Source of the DNA: Leucobacter chinensis
GTDB taxonomy: Bacteria > Actinomycetota > Actinomycetes > Actinomycetales > Microbacteriaceae
Direction: 5' to 3'
NCBI RefSeq assembly: GCF_019049105.1
Contig: NZ_JAHQZR010000014.1
Span: 1 to 36,071, forward strand
Length of the DNA stretch: 36,071 nucleotides
Part shown: positions 7,896-16,541 of the stretch, one piece after another
How positions within the stretch are numbered: position 1 is the stretch's first letter
How the letters are laid out: each line of letters opens with the position of its first letter
Position numbers and translations under genes: made by a program
The notes under the pieces: generated by a model
What the model was told of the DNA's origin: nothing
The model's input: only the letters and a program-made list of their open reading frames with translations
Databases searched by the model: none

Positions 7896-9008
7896 ATGTC
7901 TGCCGCTTTTATTCCCCCAGCGAAGCCGATCATCGGAGACGAAGAGCGCGCCGCCGTCGACCGGGTGCTGACCTCAGGCATGGTTGCGCAGGGTCCTGAA
8001 GTAGCCGCTTTTGAGCAGGAATTTGCTGATCACTTTGCGCTTGCTCGTTCTGTTGTCGCCGTCAACTCTGGTACCAGTGGCCAGCACCTAGGGCTTCTAG
8101 CGAGTGGAGTTGGTCCCGGAGACGAAATCATTGTTCCCTCGTTCACCTTCGCGGCTACCGGTAACACCGTTGCTCTGTCAGGTGCGACACCGGTATTTGT
8201 TGATATTGAACCAGATTTCTTCTCCCTCTCGCCTGAGGCAGTACGTACCGCAATCACACCGAGGACGAAGGGAATCATGCCCGTTCACCTCTACGGTCAC
8301 CCTTTCCTTGTTGACGAGATCGAGACGATTGCAAAGGAGCATGGTCTAGCGATCTACGAAGATGCTGCGCAGGCACACGGGGCGAGCTGGAACGGGCGCC
8401 CGGTGGGTAGCTTCGGAGACTTTGCGATGTTTAGCCTTTACCCCACGAAGAATATGACTTCGGGCGAGGGAGGCATGGTCGCTTGTGCTACTGACGAGAT
8501 TGCACGCAATATGCGGCTGCTGCGTAACCAGGGTATGGAAACTCGGTACGCCAACGAAGTTATTGGGTTTAACACCCGTATGACTGACATTCACGCTGCA
8601 ATCGGAAGGGTGCAGCTCACCAAGGTTGACGCTTGGACCGCCGAAAGGCAGCGCAATGCCGCTGCTCTTGATGCAGGGCTTGCCGGCATTGCCGGGCTGA
8701 GTACCCCTCAGGTGGCGGAGCAAGCGGTTCACGTTTACCACCAGTACACCGTTCGTATTGACGGCAACGAGCGCGATCGCGTCTCAGAAGCATTGCGTGA
8801 AGAGCATCAGGTCGGCTCAGGGGTCTACTATCCGATTCCGAATCACCGGTTGCCCTCGCTCGCTCACTTCGCGCCAAGCCTGGAGCTTCCTGAGACCGAA
8901 CGCGCGGCCAGAGAAGTGCTCTCGCTCCCGGTTCACCCCTCGCTCAGCGAAGCAGACCTCGATCGTATTATTACGGCGATGCACGCGGTTATGAGTGCTG
9001 GGGCCTAG
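7896..9008 (+). CDS. DegT/DnrJ/EryC1 PLP-dependent sugar aminotransferase (GnnB/WbpE-like)
   Basis: A 370-aa aminotransferase with the family landmarks: SGTSGQHLGLLASGVGPGDE, PSFTFAATGN, YEDAAQAHGA, and the PLP lysine in SLYPTKNMTSGEGG (K185 from this start). The C-terminal VYHQYTVRI and YYPIPNHRLP match sugar-3-aminotransferases. ATG 7896 is chosen over ATG 7884 because GAGGA lies 5 nt before it. It would aminate the 3-keto sugar nucleotide made by the dehydrogenase at 3757-4743. Known members use glutamate as amino donor. It is followed by an ABC flippase candidate and a glycosyltransferase on the same strand. 3- versus 4-amination is not settled by sequence alone. Confidence 0.9.
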   Translation: MSAAFIPPAKPIIGDEERAAVDRVLTSGMVAQGPEVAAFEQEFADHFALARSVVAVNSGTSGQHLGLLASGVGPGDEIIVPSFTFAATGNTVALSGATPVFVDIEPDFFSLSPEAVRTAITPRTKGIMPVHLYGHPFLVDEIETIAKEHGLAIYEDAAQAHGASWNGRPVGSFGDFAMFSLYPTKNMTSGEGGMVACATDEIARNMRLLRNQGMETRYANEVIGFNTRMTDIHAAIGRVQLTKVDAWTAERQRNAAALDAGLAGIAGLSTPQVAEQAVHVYHQYTVRIDGNERDRVSEALREEHQVGSGVYYPIPNHRLPSLAHFAPSLELPETERAAREVLSLPVHPSLSEADLDRIITAMHAVMSAGA

Positions 9009-9081
9009 CATCGCCATCGTTCTATCGAACCAGCGACTCGAAAGAGCGACGACCATCAGAGTAACCATGGAGTTGTAAAGC

Positions 9082-10860
9082 GTGAAATCAATCTGGCAAA
9101 CGCTGAAAGCGTTGTTCACGGTGTTACCCGACGGGTCACGGGCTTACTACATTAGGTACTCAATCGCGACGAGCTTGCTCGCAATTCTTGACACGGTCGC
9201 TCTGAGCCTCATTGTGCTTGTTGTCACTCCCCTCACAAGCGGTGACGAGATGCAATTGCCGTTCATCGGAACAGTCGGCGATGGCGCTACCGTGTGGATC
9301 GTCGTGACAATTTGTGTACTTTTTATCTCGAAAGGGATCTTCGCAGTCACTCTTCACTGGTTCGCTACCAGGCGCTTTGCTAAGTATGAGCTCGCTGTCG
9401 GTGACGCATTGTTTCGCGGTTTTACGAGGGCCAGCTGGGAAAAACGTTCGCAACTGAGCACCGCAGAAGTAACCCGTATTGTCGACAGTTCCATGGCGAA
9501 TACGAACCTTGGATTTATCCTGCCTCTCTCGCAGGTGCCTGGTAACGCGCTGACTTTTCTCTCGGTCTTGAGCGTGCTGATTGTTGCCCAGCCGGTAACA
9601 GCGCTTATCGCCTTCGTGTATCTTTCGCTCTTCTCAGTGTTCATGCTCGTCGTCGTTTCGCGCCGGTCACAGTTGGCGGGTAATCAGAACCGCGAGTACG
9701 GCTATCGAGTCGCCACGATTATGACCGAAATGGTTGAGGCGCTCAAAGAAGTTGTTCTGCGCGGCAAGCTCGACGAAGTTGGCAGGGTAGTTTCTTCGAA
9801 CCGTCAACATGCGACCCGTGCCAGAGCGAACATTTCATTTTTGAACGTCGTGCCGAAATATGCGTTCGAGTCAGCCCTGATTGGTGGTTTTCTTGTTGTC
9901 GGAGGGAGCGCATACCTCTTAGGCGGCATGGCAGAAGCACTCGTTGCGATCTCCTTGTTCGCAGCGACGGGCTTTCGTATGATTCCGGCAATGAACGCGG
10001 TACAGGCGAGCTTCACCACAGCCGCTGCGAACGAGGTCTATGCCAAAGACGTGATTCGTGAGCTTACTGAGCTTGAGAAGGAAGACGTTATTAAGGGACA
10101 AACAGAAGACACTGCGGTGTTGACTGCCCGGCCGAATGTTCTGACAATTTCTGATCTGCATTTTCGTTACCCTGGTAGCGACGAAGACGTTTTGCGAGGT
10201 ATTAACCTCTCAGTTCCTTTCGGGTCGAGCCTCGCCGTCGTCGGCCCCTCAGGTTCGGGAAAATCGACACTCATCGATATCTTGCTCGGGCTAAGCGTTC
10301 CAACGAGCGGCACCCTCGCGATCGATGGGACCGAACTCTCTCAGACTATGGCCCAGTGGCGAGAACGAGTTGGCTACGTGCCACAGCGAGTGGCGTTGTT
10401 TGATGGTTCGATCGGCCAGAATGTTGCTTTGACATGGGAAGATGACTATGACCGTGAACGTGTGGTCGAAGCGCTCGGACGTGCGCACCTCAGCGAACTT
10501 ATTGACCGGCCGGGAGGTATGGAAGCTCGCATCGGTGAACGAGGTGCATCGATCTCGGGTGGGCAGCAGCAGCGTCTGGGCATTGCGCGGGCGCTCTATG
10601 CCGACCCAATAGTTATGGTTATGGACGAAGCCACGAGTGCGTTAGACACGACCACTGAGAACAAAATCACGGAATCAATGCAGAGCTTGAAAGGTGAAGT
10701 GACCTTCATCACGGTTGCACACAGGCTCGCCACTATTCGCGACTACGACCAGGTCTGCTATCTCGCCAACGGAACTGTTCTTGGCAAGGGCAGCTTCGAC
10801 GAAGTTGTTGAACAGGTTCCTGAGTTTCGGGTGCAGGCTTCTCTGGCAGGTCTCGTATGA
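9082..10860 (+). CDS. ABC exporter half-transporter (permease-ATPase fusion), PglK/MsbA-like
   Basis: 592 aa with a GTG start at 9082 and GGAG upstream. Residues about 20-310 form a six-helix exporter membrane domain. Residues about 355-592 are the nucleotide-binding domain: Walker A GPSGSGKST (about 387), Q-loop GYVPQRVALFDG, signature ISGGQQQR (about 490), Walker B VMVMDEATSALD (about 511), H-loop VAHRLAT. Such homodimeric exporters in glycan loci commonly flip lipid-linked oligosaccharides (PglK) or lipids. Here it sits between a sugar aminotransferase and a glycosyltransferase, and the latter overlaps its stop by 4 nt (ATGA). A lipid-linked sugar substrate is inferred. Confidence 0.88.
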   Translation: MKSIWQTLKALFTVLPDGSRAYYIRYSIATSLLAILDTVALSLIVLVVTPLTSGDEMQLPFIGTVGDGATVWIVVTICVLFISKGIFAVTLHWFATRRFAKYELAVGDALFRGFTRASWEKRSQLSTAEVTRIVDSSMANTNLGFILPLSQVPGNALTFLSVLSVLIVAQPVTALIAFVYLSLFSVFMLVVVSRRSQLAGNQNREYGYRVATIMTEMVEALKEVVLRGKLDEVGRVVSSNRQHATRARANISFLNVVPKYAFESALIGGFLVVGGSAYLLGGMAEALVAISLFAATGFRMIPAMNAVQASFTTAAANEVYAKDVIRELTELEKEDVIKGQTEDTAVLTARPNVLTISDLHFRYPGSDEDVLRGINLSVPFGSSLAVVGPSGSGKSTLIDILLGLSVPTSGTLAIDGTELSQTMAQWRERVGYVPQRVALFDGSIGQNVALTWEDDYDRERVVEALGRAHLSELIDRPGGMEARIGERGASISGGQQQRLGIARALYADPIVMVMDEATSALDTTTENKITESMQSLKGEVTFITVAHRLATIRDYDQVCYLANGTVLGKGSFDEVVEQVPEFRVQASLAGLV

Positions 10861-11996
10861 GAACTACGAAGCCGGTGCTGCTGATTCTCTCATTCACCGA
10901 TATTGCTCATGATGCGCGGGTGAAAAAGCAGGCCTTACTGTTTGCAGAACGCTATACGGTAGTGACCTGCGGCTATGGTGATCCGGTTCGTGACGACATA
11001 GAGCATATCTCTCTGAGCGTTCCTTCTCACGCGGTGAAGAAATACATCGAACCGTTCTGGGTGCGCACAAAATGCTATGGCTTTGCATTTCACGCCGACG
11101 AACGTTCAAAGCATGCGATTAATGCTCTTCGCGGACGATCCTTTGATGCCTGCATCGCGAATGAGCTTGAAACCTTAGCGGTTGCTTATCGCGTTGTTGG
11201 GCCAAAGCGTACGCTTCTTGACCTACATGAGTACTATCCCGGCCTTCGTGACGATATGCCGCTCTGGGTTCGGGTACGAAAGCCTTATCAGGTGTGGCTC
11301 ATGCGCACAAAAGCACCGCTTGCGAGGGCAGTAACAACGGTCTCTGACACGATAGCCACGAGATATTTTGATGAGTTTGGGGTGCGCTGTGGGGTAGTGC
11401 GTAATGCGGCTCCGTACCGGCCTGACCTCCGCCCAGGACCTGTGGGTGATCCGATACGGCTCGTGCACTCAGGTGTCGCTGCGCCAAACCGCAGGCCTGA
11501 GGTGATGATGCGCGCTGTGGCCGAGGCCAAGACGAACATTACGCTCGATCTTTTCTTGACTCAGCAGCAGACACCATTCGGTGCTGAGCTTCGAGCCCTT
11601 GCCGACTCTCTGGGCGAGCGGGTCAGAGTGCACCCGCCAGTGCCGCATGAAGAACTTGTCGGAGTGCTGAACCAGTTCGACCTGGGGTTACATATTTTGG
11701 CTCCTACCAACACCAATAATTCGCTTGCTTTGCCTAACAAGTTCTTCGACTTCACACAGGCGCGGCTCGGCATGTTGATCGGGCCTACGAAAGATATGGT
11801 TACGCTGCTCGAAACCTATGAGTTGGGTATCGCGGCAAATGGTTTCAGTATCGAAGAAGTAGTGGAAGCTTTGAACAGGCTTACGAGCGAACAGGTTGCG
11901 CGTTGGAAGAAGAATGCGCATGAGAACGCACATGAATTGAGCGCAGAACAGCAGCAGACGCCATGGCTGGAGGGTGTTGCTCGTTTGATCGATTAA
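10857..11996 (+). CDS. Glycosyltransferase (GT4-like, GT-B fold)
   Basis: A 379-aa cytosolic GT-B transferase. The N-terminal half starts LLILSFTDIAHDARVKKQA; LLDLHEYYPGL follows, and the C-terminal half has IRLVHSGVAAPNRRPEVM, HEELVGVLNQFDLGLHIL and LPNKFFDFTQARLGMLIG, the donor-binding part. It overlaps the ABC exporter gene by ATGA. It is clearly related along its length to the transferase at 16538-17698 (DARV, HSG, PNKFFDFxQARL blocks), so the two are paralogues that may add similar residues. It ends 10 nt before the converging gene at 12007. Donor and acceptor are unknown. Confidence 0.85.
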   Translation: MRTTKPVLLILSFTDIAHDARVKKQALLFAERYTVVTCGYGDPVRDDIEHISLSVPSHAVKKYIEPFWVRTKCYGFAFHADERSKHAINALRGRSFDACIANELETLAVAYRVVGPKRTLLDLHEYYPGLRDDMPLWVRVRKPYQVWLMRTKAPLARAVTTVSDTIATRYFDEFGVRCGVVRNAAPYRPDLRPGPVGDPIRLVHSGVAAPNRRPEVMMRAVAEAKTNITLDLFLTQQQTPFGAELRALADSLGERVRVHPPVPHEELVGVLNQFDLGLHILAPTNTNNSLALPNKFFDFTQARLGMLIGPTKDMVTLLETYELGIAANGFSIEEVVEALNRLTSEQVARWKKNAHENAHELSAEQQQTPWLEGVARLID

Positions 11997-12006
11997 GCGG
12001 CGTGGT

Positions 12007-13275
12007 TTACCGCGCAGAACGTTCTAACAGTGCTGCGAAGGCCCTGAAGTTCGTGTCAGACGACCATGCGCCCTGCCAATGACTAACGCTGCCCTGAACG
12101 GCGGCAGTAAAAGCGTCGTCGGTGAGGGAGAAGAGCGCTTCGATGCGATCAGCTACCTCTGAAGCAGTTGGATTAGCCGTGAGAAGGCCGCCAAACATGC
12201 CTGTTTCTGTCTTGATCAGCTCTGAGGTGCCTCCAACGTCGGTGGCAATAACAGGGAGCCCCTGTGCCAGCGCTTCCATAATTGAGACGGGAACACCCTC
12301 TGACGCAGAAACATTGACGAACACCGTCGCGGGGTTTGATGCATACCAATCACGCAGCTCGGTGTTACTGAGGTCACCAGCGAGGGTGTAACTGTCTGGT
12401 GTGAGATGTCTCTCTGCGTAGCGAGAGAGCTCTTCGGTAGCTTCTGGGGAGCCGCCTCCGAGATGCACCCAGTGCAGCTCGATTCCGCGGGCTTGCAGTT
12501 CGGCGACCGCATCAATAAGCAGGGGCAGTCGTTTCACGGGAACGACACGTGAACAAGAAACGACCTTGTGTGGTTTAAGTGAGGGGTTCCCCGCGTTCCT
12601 CGCTGCAGAGACGCCAAGCCTCGCTGTATCGATGCGCTCAGCGTAGCTCGGGTAACGGCTGCGCAGATAATCGCGGCCTTGGTCTGAGACAGCATAGAGG
12701 TGATCGAGGGAACGTAAAATTTCGGTTCTGCCGGGTAAATAGTTGATGGGAGATTGATGATCATAAATATCACCCCGGTGCCCTCGAGAAATGAATGGGT
12801 ACCCGTACTCGGCGTGAATATGTTTGCCCACGCTTGCTTGCGTGTGAAACCAGTAGGCATAGATCGTGTACCGAGTTTCGGGCTGGAGGGCATTTGCAAG
12901 GTTTGCTGTGAAGGCCGAGTAGAAGAGGGCTGAAGACAGCGAGAATCGAAACTCAGCCGCGGCCTGAGCAGTATTCGGCAGATGTTTCAAACCCGTTGCA
13001 GCGATACGCATGCTGCGCAAAGGGTGCTGAGTTGCAAACCTGAGAAGGGTACTTCGCCATGAAGAGCGTAAGAACTTCTCGTCTGGCAGTACCACCGTGA
13101 AGTTTTTCGGAAGAGTTCTTGTCTGCACCGAAGAGTGTGAATACGAGAGCGGTAAGACCAGAACTGAATCGAACACTGCGGCAAGATAGTCGATCTCAGG
13201 TTCGATGAACTCCTCGCCTTTATCAAAGGGAAAGCTGGCGGTAATAAGGATGAGGCCCGTTTGTGGTGAGGTCAC
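12007..13275 (-). CDS. Glycosyltransferase family 4
   Basis: A 422-aa GT-B transferase. It begins with ILITASFPFDKGEEFIEPEIDYL, an opening seen in GT4 enzymes of polysaccharide loci. The C-terminal half holds VVSCSRVVPVKRLPLLIDAVAEL, the E-x7-E type donor site SASEGVPVSIMEALAQGLPVIATDVGG, and AGDLSNTELRDWYA. A longer open frame reaches 13362, but it overlaps the upstream gene by 49 nt and its N-terminal extension looks random. GTG 13275 starts right at the conserved domain, with GAGAG about 11 nt upstream. Last gene of a three-gene minus-strand unit with 13314-14165 and 14162-15346. Confidence 0.87.
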   Translation of the reverse strand: MTSPQTGLILITASFPFDKGEEFIEPEIDYLAAVFDSVLVLPLSYSHSSVQTRTLPKNFTVVLPDEKFLRSSWRSTLLRFATQHPLRSMRIAATGLKHLPNTAQAAAEFRFSLSSALFYSAFTANLANALQPETRYTIYAYWFHTQASVGKHIHAEYGYPFISRGHRGDIYDHQSPINYLPGRTEILRSLDHLYAVSDQGRDYLRSRYPSYAERIDTARLGVSAARNAGNPSLKPHKVVSCSRVVPVKRLPLLIDAVAELQARGIELHWVHLGGGSPEATEELSRYAERHLTPDSYTLAGDLSNTELRDWYASNPATVFVNVSASEGVPVSIMEALAQGLPVIATDVGGTSELIKTETGMFGGLLTANPTASEVADRIEALFSLTDDAFTAAVQGSVSHWQGAWSSDTNFRAFAALLERSAR

Positions 13276-13313
13276 GCGAGTTTCTGCTCTCAAGATGATG
13301 GGAAAGGAAAGCG

Positions 13314-14165
13314 CTACATGTACCAGCAGCGAAAGGTTATCGAGCCAACGATGTGGCCCCAATTGTAGCCGAGGGTTGAGACCGAGGTAAGCCTGCGTTC
13401 AGAGCCCTTGCGTGAGGTGATGAAGCGTGCTGCTGATACGAAGAGCATGATGGGAGCGAGCACGCGACTACGCCGAGGCATGCCATGCTGGTGATGCTTG
13501 GCGAATAACTGCGCTTTGCTCTTGCCATATCCCGTCTGTTGACGAAAAATATCGTGTTGCGTTTCGCGAGCGTAGTAGTTGAACTTAGCGTCGAATGCTT
13601 CAGTCACACGGTGACCGCGCATTTGCATACGCCAGAAAAGATCGATGTCTTCTGCTGCACCTGTGAACCACTCATCGAAGCCGTCAACCTCATCGAAAGC
13701 AGCGCGTGAAAAACCTGCCTGCCCTCCACCGACCGAAAGAAATCCTGGCCACGTAAGGTCGCTCAATGAGTTCACTTCACGAATGACGGTTCCGGTTTCT
13801 CGCTTGTGCACGATCGTGCAGGCAGCGATAGTCGCCCCCGCTTCGAAAGCTTTCTGAAACGCGTTCGCCCAGCCCGGCTGAACTTCGTCGTCGGCCCCGC
13901 AGAGCATGACGAAGTCGCCTGTGCTCGCTCGCACACCCTCGTTTTGTGCGAACACGGCCCCCTGGCCACTCGTTGCTGAAACTTCGCGAACCCGTGGGTC
14001 ACGCGCGGCGTACCGAGCGACGACAGCGCTCGTGGAATCTGTCGACATATTATTTGCAACGATAATCTCGTGCAGTGCATGAGCAGGCTGCTGGGTCAGA
14101 GCTTCGAGCTGCCTGGGCAACGTCTCTTCGCCGTTGTAGCAGGGGATCACAGCTGACAGCCTCAT
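13314..14165 (-). CDS. Glycosyltransferase family 2
   Basis: A 283-aa GT-A transferase: LSAVIPCYNGEETLPRQLEAL, IVANNMSTDSTSAVV, the metal-binding region VMLCGADDEVQPGW, and the acceptor-side motif WFTGAAEDIDLFWRMQMRGH (an ED-x-D-L-x-R box typical of active GT2 enzymes). One hydrophobic stretch near SRVLAPIMLFVSAARF may attach it to the membrane. It overlaps the preceding GT4 gene by 4 nt (14162-14165), consistent with coupled translation. The sugar it transfers is unknown. Confidence 0.88.
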   Translation of the reverse strand: MRLSAVIPCYNGEETLPRQLEALTQQPAHALHEIIVANNMSTDSTSAVVARYAARDPRVREVSATSGQGAVFAQNEGVRASTGDFVMLCGADDEVQPGWANAFQKAFEAGATIAACTIVHKRETGTVIREVNSLSDLTWPGFLSVGGGQAGFSRAAFDEVDGFDEWFTGAAEDIDLFWRMQMRGHRVTEAFDAKFNYYARETQHDIFRQQTGYGKSKAQLFAKHHQHGMPRRSRVLAPIMLFVSAARFITSRKGSERRLTSVSTLGYNWGHIVGSITFRCWYM

Positions 14166-15346
14166 CGCTGCTCACCGGCCACTGATTCGAGCACGTCAGC
14201 GATACGCGTTGCTGTTTCAGTCATCGAAACGTTGTCACGGGACCAAGCCGCGAGTGCAGCACGCTCTTCTGGGGTAGGCGGGTTGAGTGCGATCTGTGTC
14301 ATTGCCCGTGCGATGTCAGTGCTGGCATACTCCACCGCCGTGCCCACTGTAACGGTCTGCTGGGTTGCCTCGAGGAATTCTCTGGTGGGCCCAGGACCAG
14401 CGAAAATTACGGGGCAACCGCTCGCGAGGGAGGAATAGATTTTCGTTGCGAAGGCGAACTCGTAGCCACCGCCGGGCAGAAGCGTAGCGAGTGAAGCGGC
14501 AGTGTGCGCGAAGATATCACTGAGCTCTTTGGGTGACACTGAATCAACGAAGTGAACCTTGTCGGCGATATTGAGTTCTGCGGCACGTGCTGCAAGGTTG
14601 TCACGTTCGGTACCGCTGCCGATGAAGCGAAGAGTATAAGAGGTGGTTTCAACACCGGGCTCGTCTGATCGTAGAAACTCAGCAAAAGCATCAATGAGAA
14701 TGACGGCCCCGTGCAGCACTGAGTACGTACCCGCGTAGACAAACTCTGTACGAATGGGAGCTTGCGAATAGGTGAACTGGGAAGTGTCTGCGCCGTACCC
14801 GGTAACGCTAATGGGTTTTTTGATTCCCCAGGTGAGGAGGCGTTGTTTGACTCCATCAGAGATGGTGATGATGGCCCGAGAACCAGAGATTGCCCACTTC
14901 TCGGCAGCCGCCAGGAGTCGCAACACAACTGACGAACTGGTCGCGTGCGTTGCCGCAACAGACCAGAGATCGGCTGCGTCATATACATAGGGGATGCGCC
15001 GTAGAAAACAGGCGAGTCGCACTACAGCACCAGTCGTTGGAGGGGGTTCGACGAGCACAACATCGGGTCGTTTCGTGAAGAGGAGCCGAAAGAAGAGGGG
15101 GATATCGAAGCTGAGGTACTGCAGGTAGCCCCGTACATACCCAGTTTTATCGCGCAAAACAGGAAACGTTTTGATGGCTTCACCGCGCTCGCCGGCTTGA
15201 GGCATTGAGAACCCTCGAGGCGGTTTTGCCGTGAGCACGGTGACCTCGTGACCCTTTTCCGTCAACGCTGTGGCTACTGAACCCAGGAAAAAAGAGGCGG
15301 CAGAAGGCTCCGGTAAATAAATACGTGAAGCGATCACAACTTGCAA
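14162..15346 (-). CDS. Glycosyltransferase family 4 (WbuB-like)
   Basis: A 394-aa GT-B transferase. The domain opens with VVIASRIYLPEPSAASFFLGSVA and GHEVTVLTAKPP, which resembles WbuB-type transferases. YVYDAADLWSVAAT and the donor site VTGYGADTSQF / AGTYSVLHGAVILIDAFAEF / GSGTERDNL follow. The longest frame extends to 15535 but the first 63 residues look non-coding. TTG 15346 has AGAGG 9 nt upstream and is preferred over GTG 15337. WbuB proteins are reported as L-FucNAc transferases, but that specificity should not be assumed here. It starts divergently from the 2-epimerase gene. Confidence 0.85.
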   Translation of the reverse strand: MQVVIASRIYLPEPSAASFFLGSVATALTEKGHEVTVLTAKPPRGFSMPQAGERGEAIKTFPVLRDKTGYVRGYLQYLSFDIPLFFRLLFTKRPDVVLVEPPPTTGAVVRLACFLRRIPYVYDAADLWSVAATHATSSSVVLRLLAAAEKWAISGSRAIITISDGVKQRLLTWGIKKPISVTGYGADTSQFTYSQAPIRTEFVYAGTYSVLHGAVILIDAFAEFLRSDEPGVETTSYTLRFIGSGTERDNLAARAAELNIADKVHFVDSVSPKELSDIFAHTAASLATLLPGGGYEFAFATKIYSSLASGCPVIFAGPGPTREFLEATQQTVTVGTAVEYASTDIARAMTQIALNPPTPEERAALAAWSRDNVSMTETATRIADVLESVAGEQR

Positions 15347-15452
15347 GGGCGGGTACCTCTTAACAATTAGGGTAAAGCGGAAACAGGATGTTGGAGTATT
15401 GCCGAGGAGTAAACAGGTCGATGCATCAAGCATTCTATCGCGACTGCCACGG

Positions 15453-15458
15453 TACACT
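15453..15458 (+). promoter_or_regulatory. Leaderless-type -10 box TACACT for the 2-epimerase gene
   Basis: TACACT ends 6 nt before GTG 15465, so the predicted transcript starts at about the start codon and needs no ribosome-binding site; none is present. The same hexamer recurs before several genes in the window. No clear -35 is seen. Confidence 0.6.
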
Positions 15459-15464
15459 CTCAGT

Positions 15465-16541
15465 GTGAAAATAATGAGTGTAGTTGGCGCCAGGCCACAG
15501 TTTGTCAAACTTGCGCCGATAGCAAAGGCAATCACCGCAGCGGGACACGAACATGTGATCGTGCATACCGGGCAACATTACGACCCGATGCTCTCAGACG
15601 TCTTTTTTCGTGATCTCGGTATTCCAGACCCCGATGCTCACCTCAACGTCGGGTCGGGGTCGCACGGGCGGCAGACTGGCGCGATGCTCGAGAAAATGGA
15701 TGAGGTGCTCGAAGAGTTCACCCCAGACTGTGTTCTTGTCTATGGCGACACGAACTCGACGCTTGCCGCAACCGTGAGTGCGGTGAAGCAGCATATTCCG
15801 GTAGCGCACCTTGAAGCAGGCCTTCGCTCATTCAACCGTCGCATGCCAGAAGAACACAATCGAGTGCTCACAGACCACGCAGCTGATCTTTGCCTCGCTC
15901 CGACTGAGAAAGCAATGGAGCTTCTTGCGGCTGAAGGGCTCGCTGAACGATCAGCGTTGGTCGGCGATGTGATGACCGATGTGCTCTACGAAGTACGTGA
16001 CAGCGTACTGGCGAGCGAAAAACCGCATCCCTTCTCTGGGCTGCTTCAAAGCGAAGAGTACCTTGTTTCGACTCTTCACCGCGCTGAAACGACCGATGAC
16101 CCGGCTGTGCTTGCAGCGGTCATTGCTGCGCTCGCAGCAGCGCCACACCAGGTGTTTTTGCTGGCGCATCCAAGGCTCGTTGCGAAGGCTGAGGCTCACG
16201 GTATTGAGCTGAACCAGGGAGCGATCACATCGGTTGCCCCGCTGGCTTACCCTGATCTCGTTCGTGCCGTACTTGGGAGCCGAGGAGTCGTAACTGACTC
16301 AGGCGGGTTGCAGAAGGAAGCTTTTTTGCTTCGGGTACCCTGCACCACGGTTCGCACCGAAACTGAGTGGGTTGAAACAGTTGAGCTGGGATGGAACGTT
16401 CTTGCGACTGAACAAGAGGCTATTCTTCAAGCGATCACCCGTGGGCATCCCGCTGAAACCGATGAAGAACCTTATGGTGACGGGCACGCGGCACAACGTG
16501 CTGTGTCAACGCTTGTCGCGGCATTCGGGGCGACGCAGTGA
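15465..16541 (+). CDS. Non-hydrolysing UDP-sugar 2-epimerase (WbpI/WecB family, WbpI-like)
   Basis: A 358-aa epimerase that inverts C2 of a UDP-2-acetamido sugar. Motifs: SVVGARPQFVKLAP, HTGQHYDPMLSD, VYGDTNSTLA, AHLEAGLRSFNRRMPEEHNR, VGDVMTD, STLHRAETTDD, VVTDSGGLQKEAF and TEWVETVELGWNVL. The RSFN-x-RMPEE-x-NR form and the TEW(V)E block match P. aeruginosa WbpI (UDP-GlcNAc3NAcA 2-epimerase) as I recall it, rather than WecB, where the loop reads RTGDLYSPWPEE. GTG 15465 is chosen: the extension to 15399 is not protein-like, and a -10 sits 6 nt before it. The glycosyltransferase downstream overlaps its stop by 4 nt. Confidence 0.9.
   Translation: MKIMSVVGARPQFVKLAPIAKAITAAGHEHVIVHTGQHYDPMLSDVFFRDLGIPDPDAHLNVGSGSHGRQTGAMLEKMDEVLEEFTPDCVLVYGDTNSTLAATVSAVKQHIPVAHLEAGLRSFNRRMPEEHNRVLTDHAADLCLAPTEKAMELLAAEGLAERSALVGDVMTDVLYEVRDSVLASEKPHPFSGLLQSEEYLVSTLHRAETTDDPAVLAAVIAALAAAPHQVFLLAHPRLVAKAEAHGIELNQGAITSVAPLAYPDLVRAVLGSRGVVTDSGGLQKEAFLLRVPCTTVRTETEWVETVELGWNVLATEQEAILQAITRGHPAETDEEPYGDGHAAQRAVSTLVAAFGATQ

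Noticed and set aside
11997-12006. Terminator between the convergent glycosyltransferase genes
   Set aside because: Only 10 nt separate the stops; the GCGG/CCGC pairing near them is too short to support.
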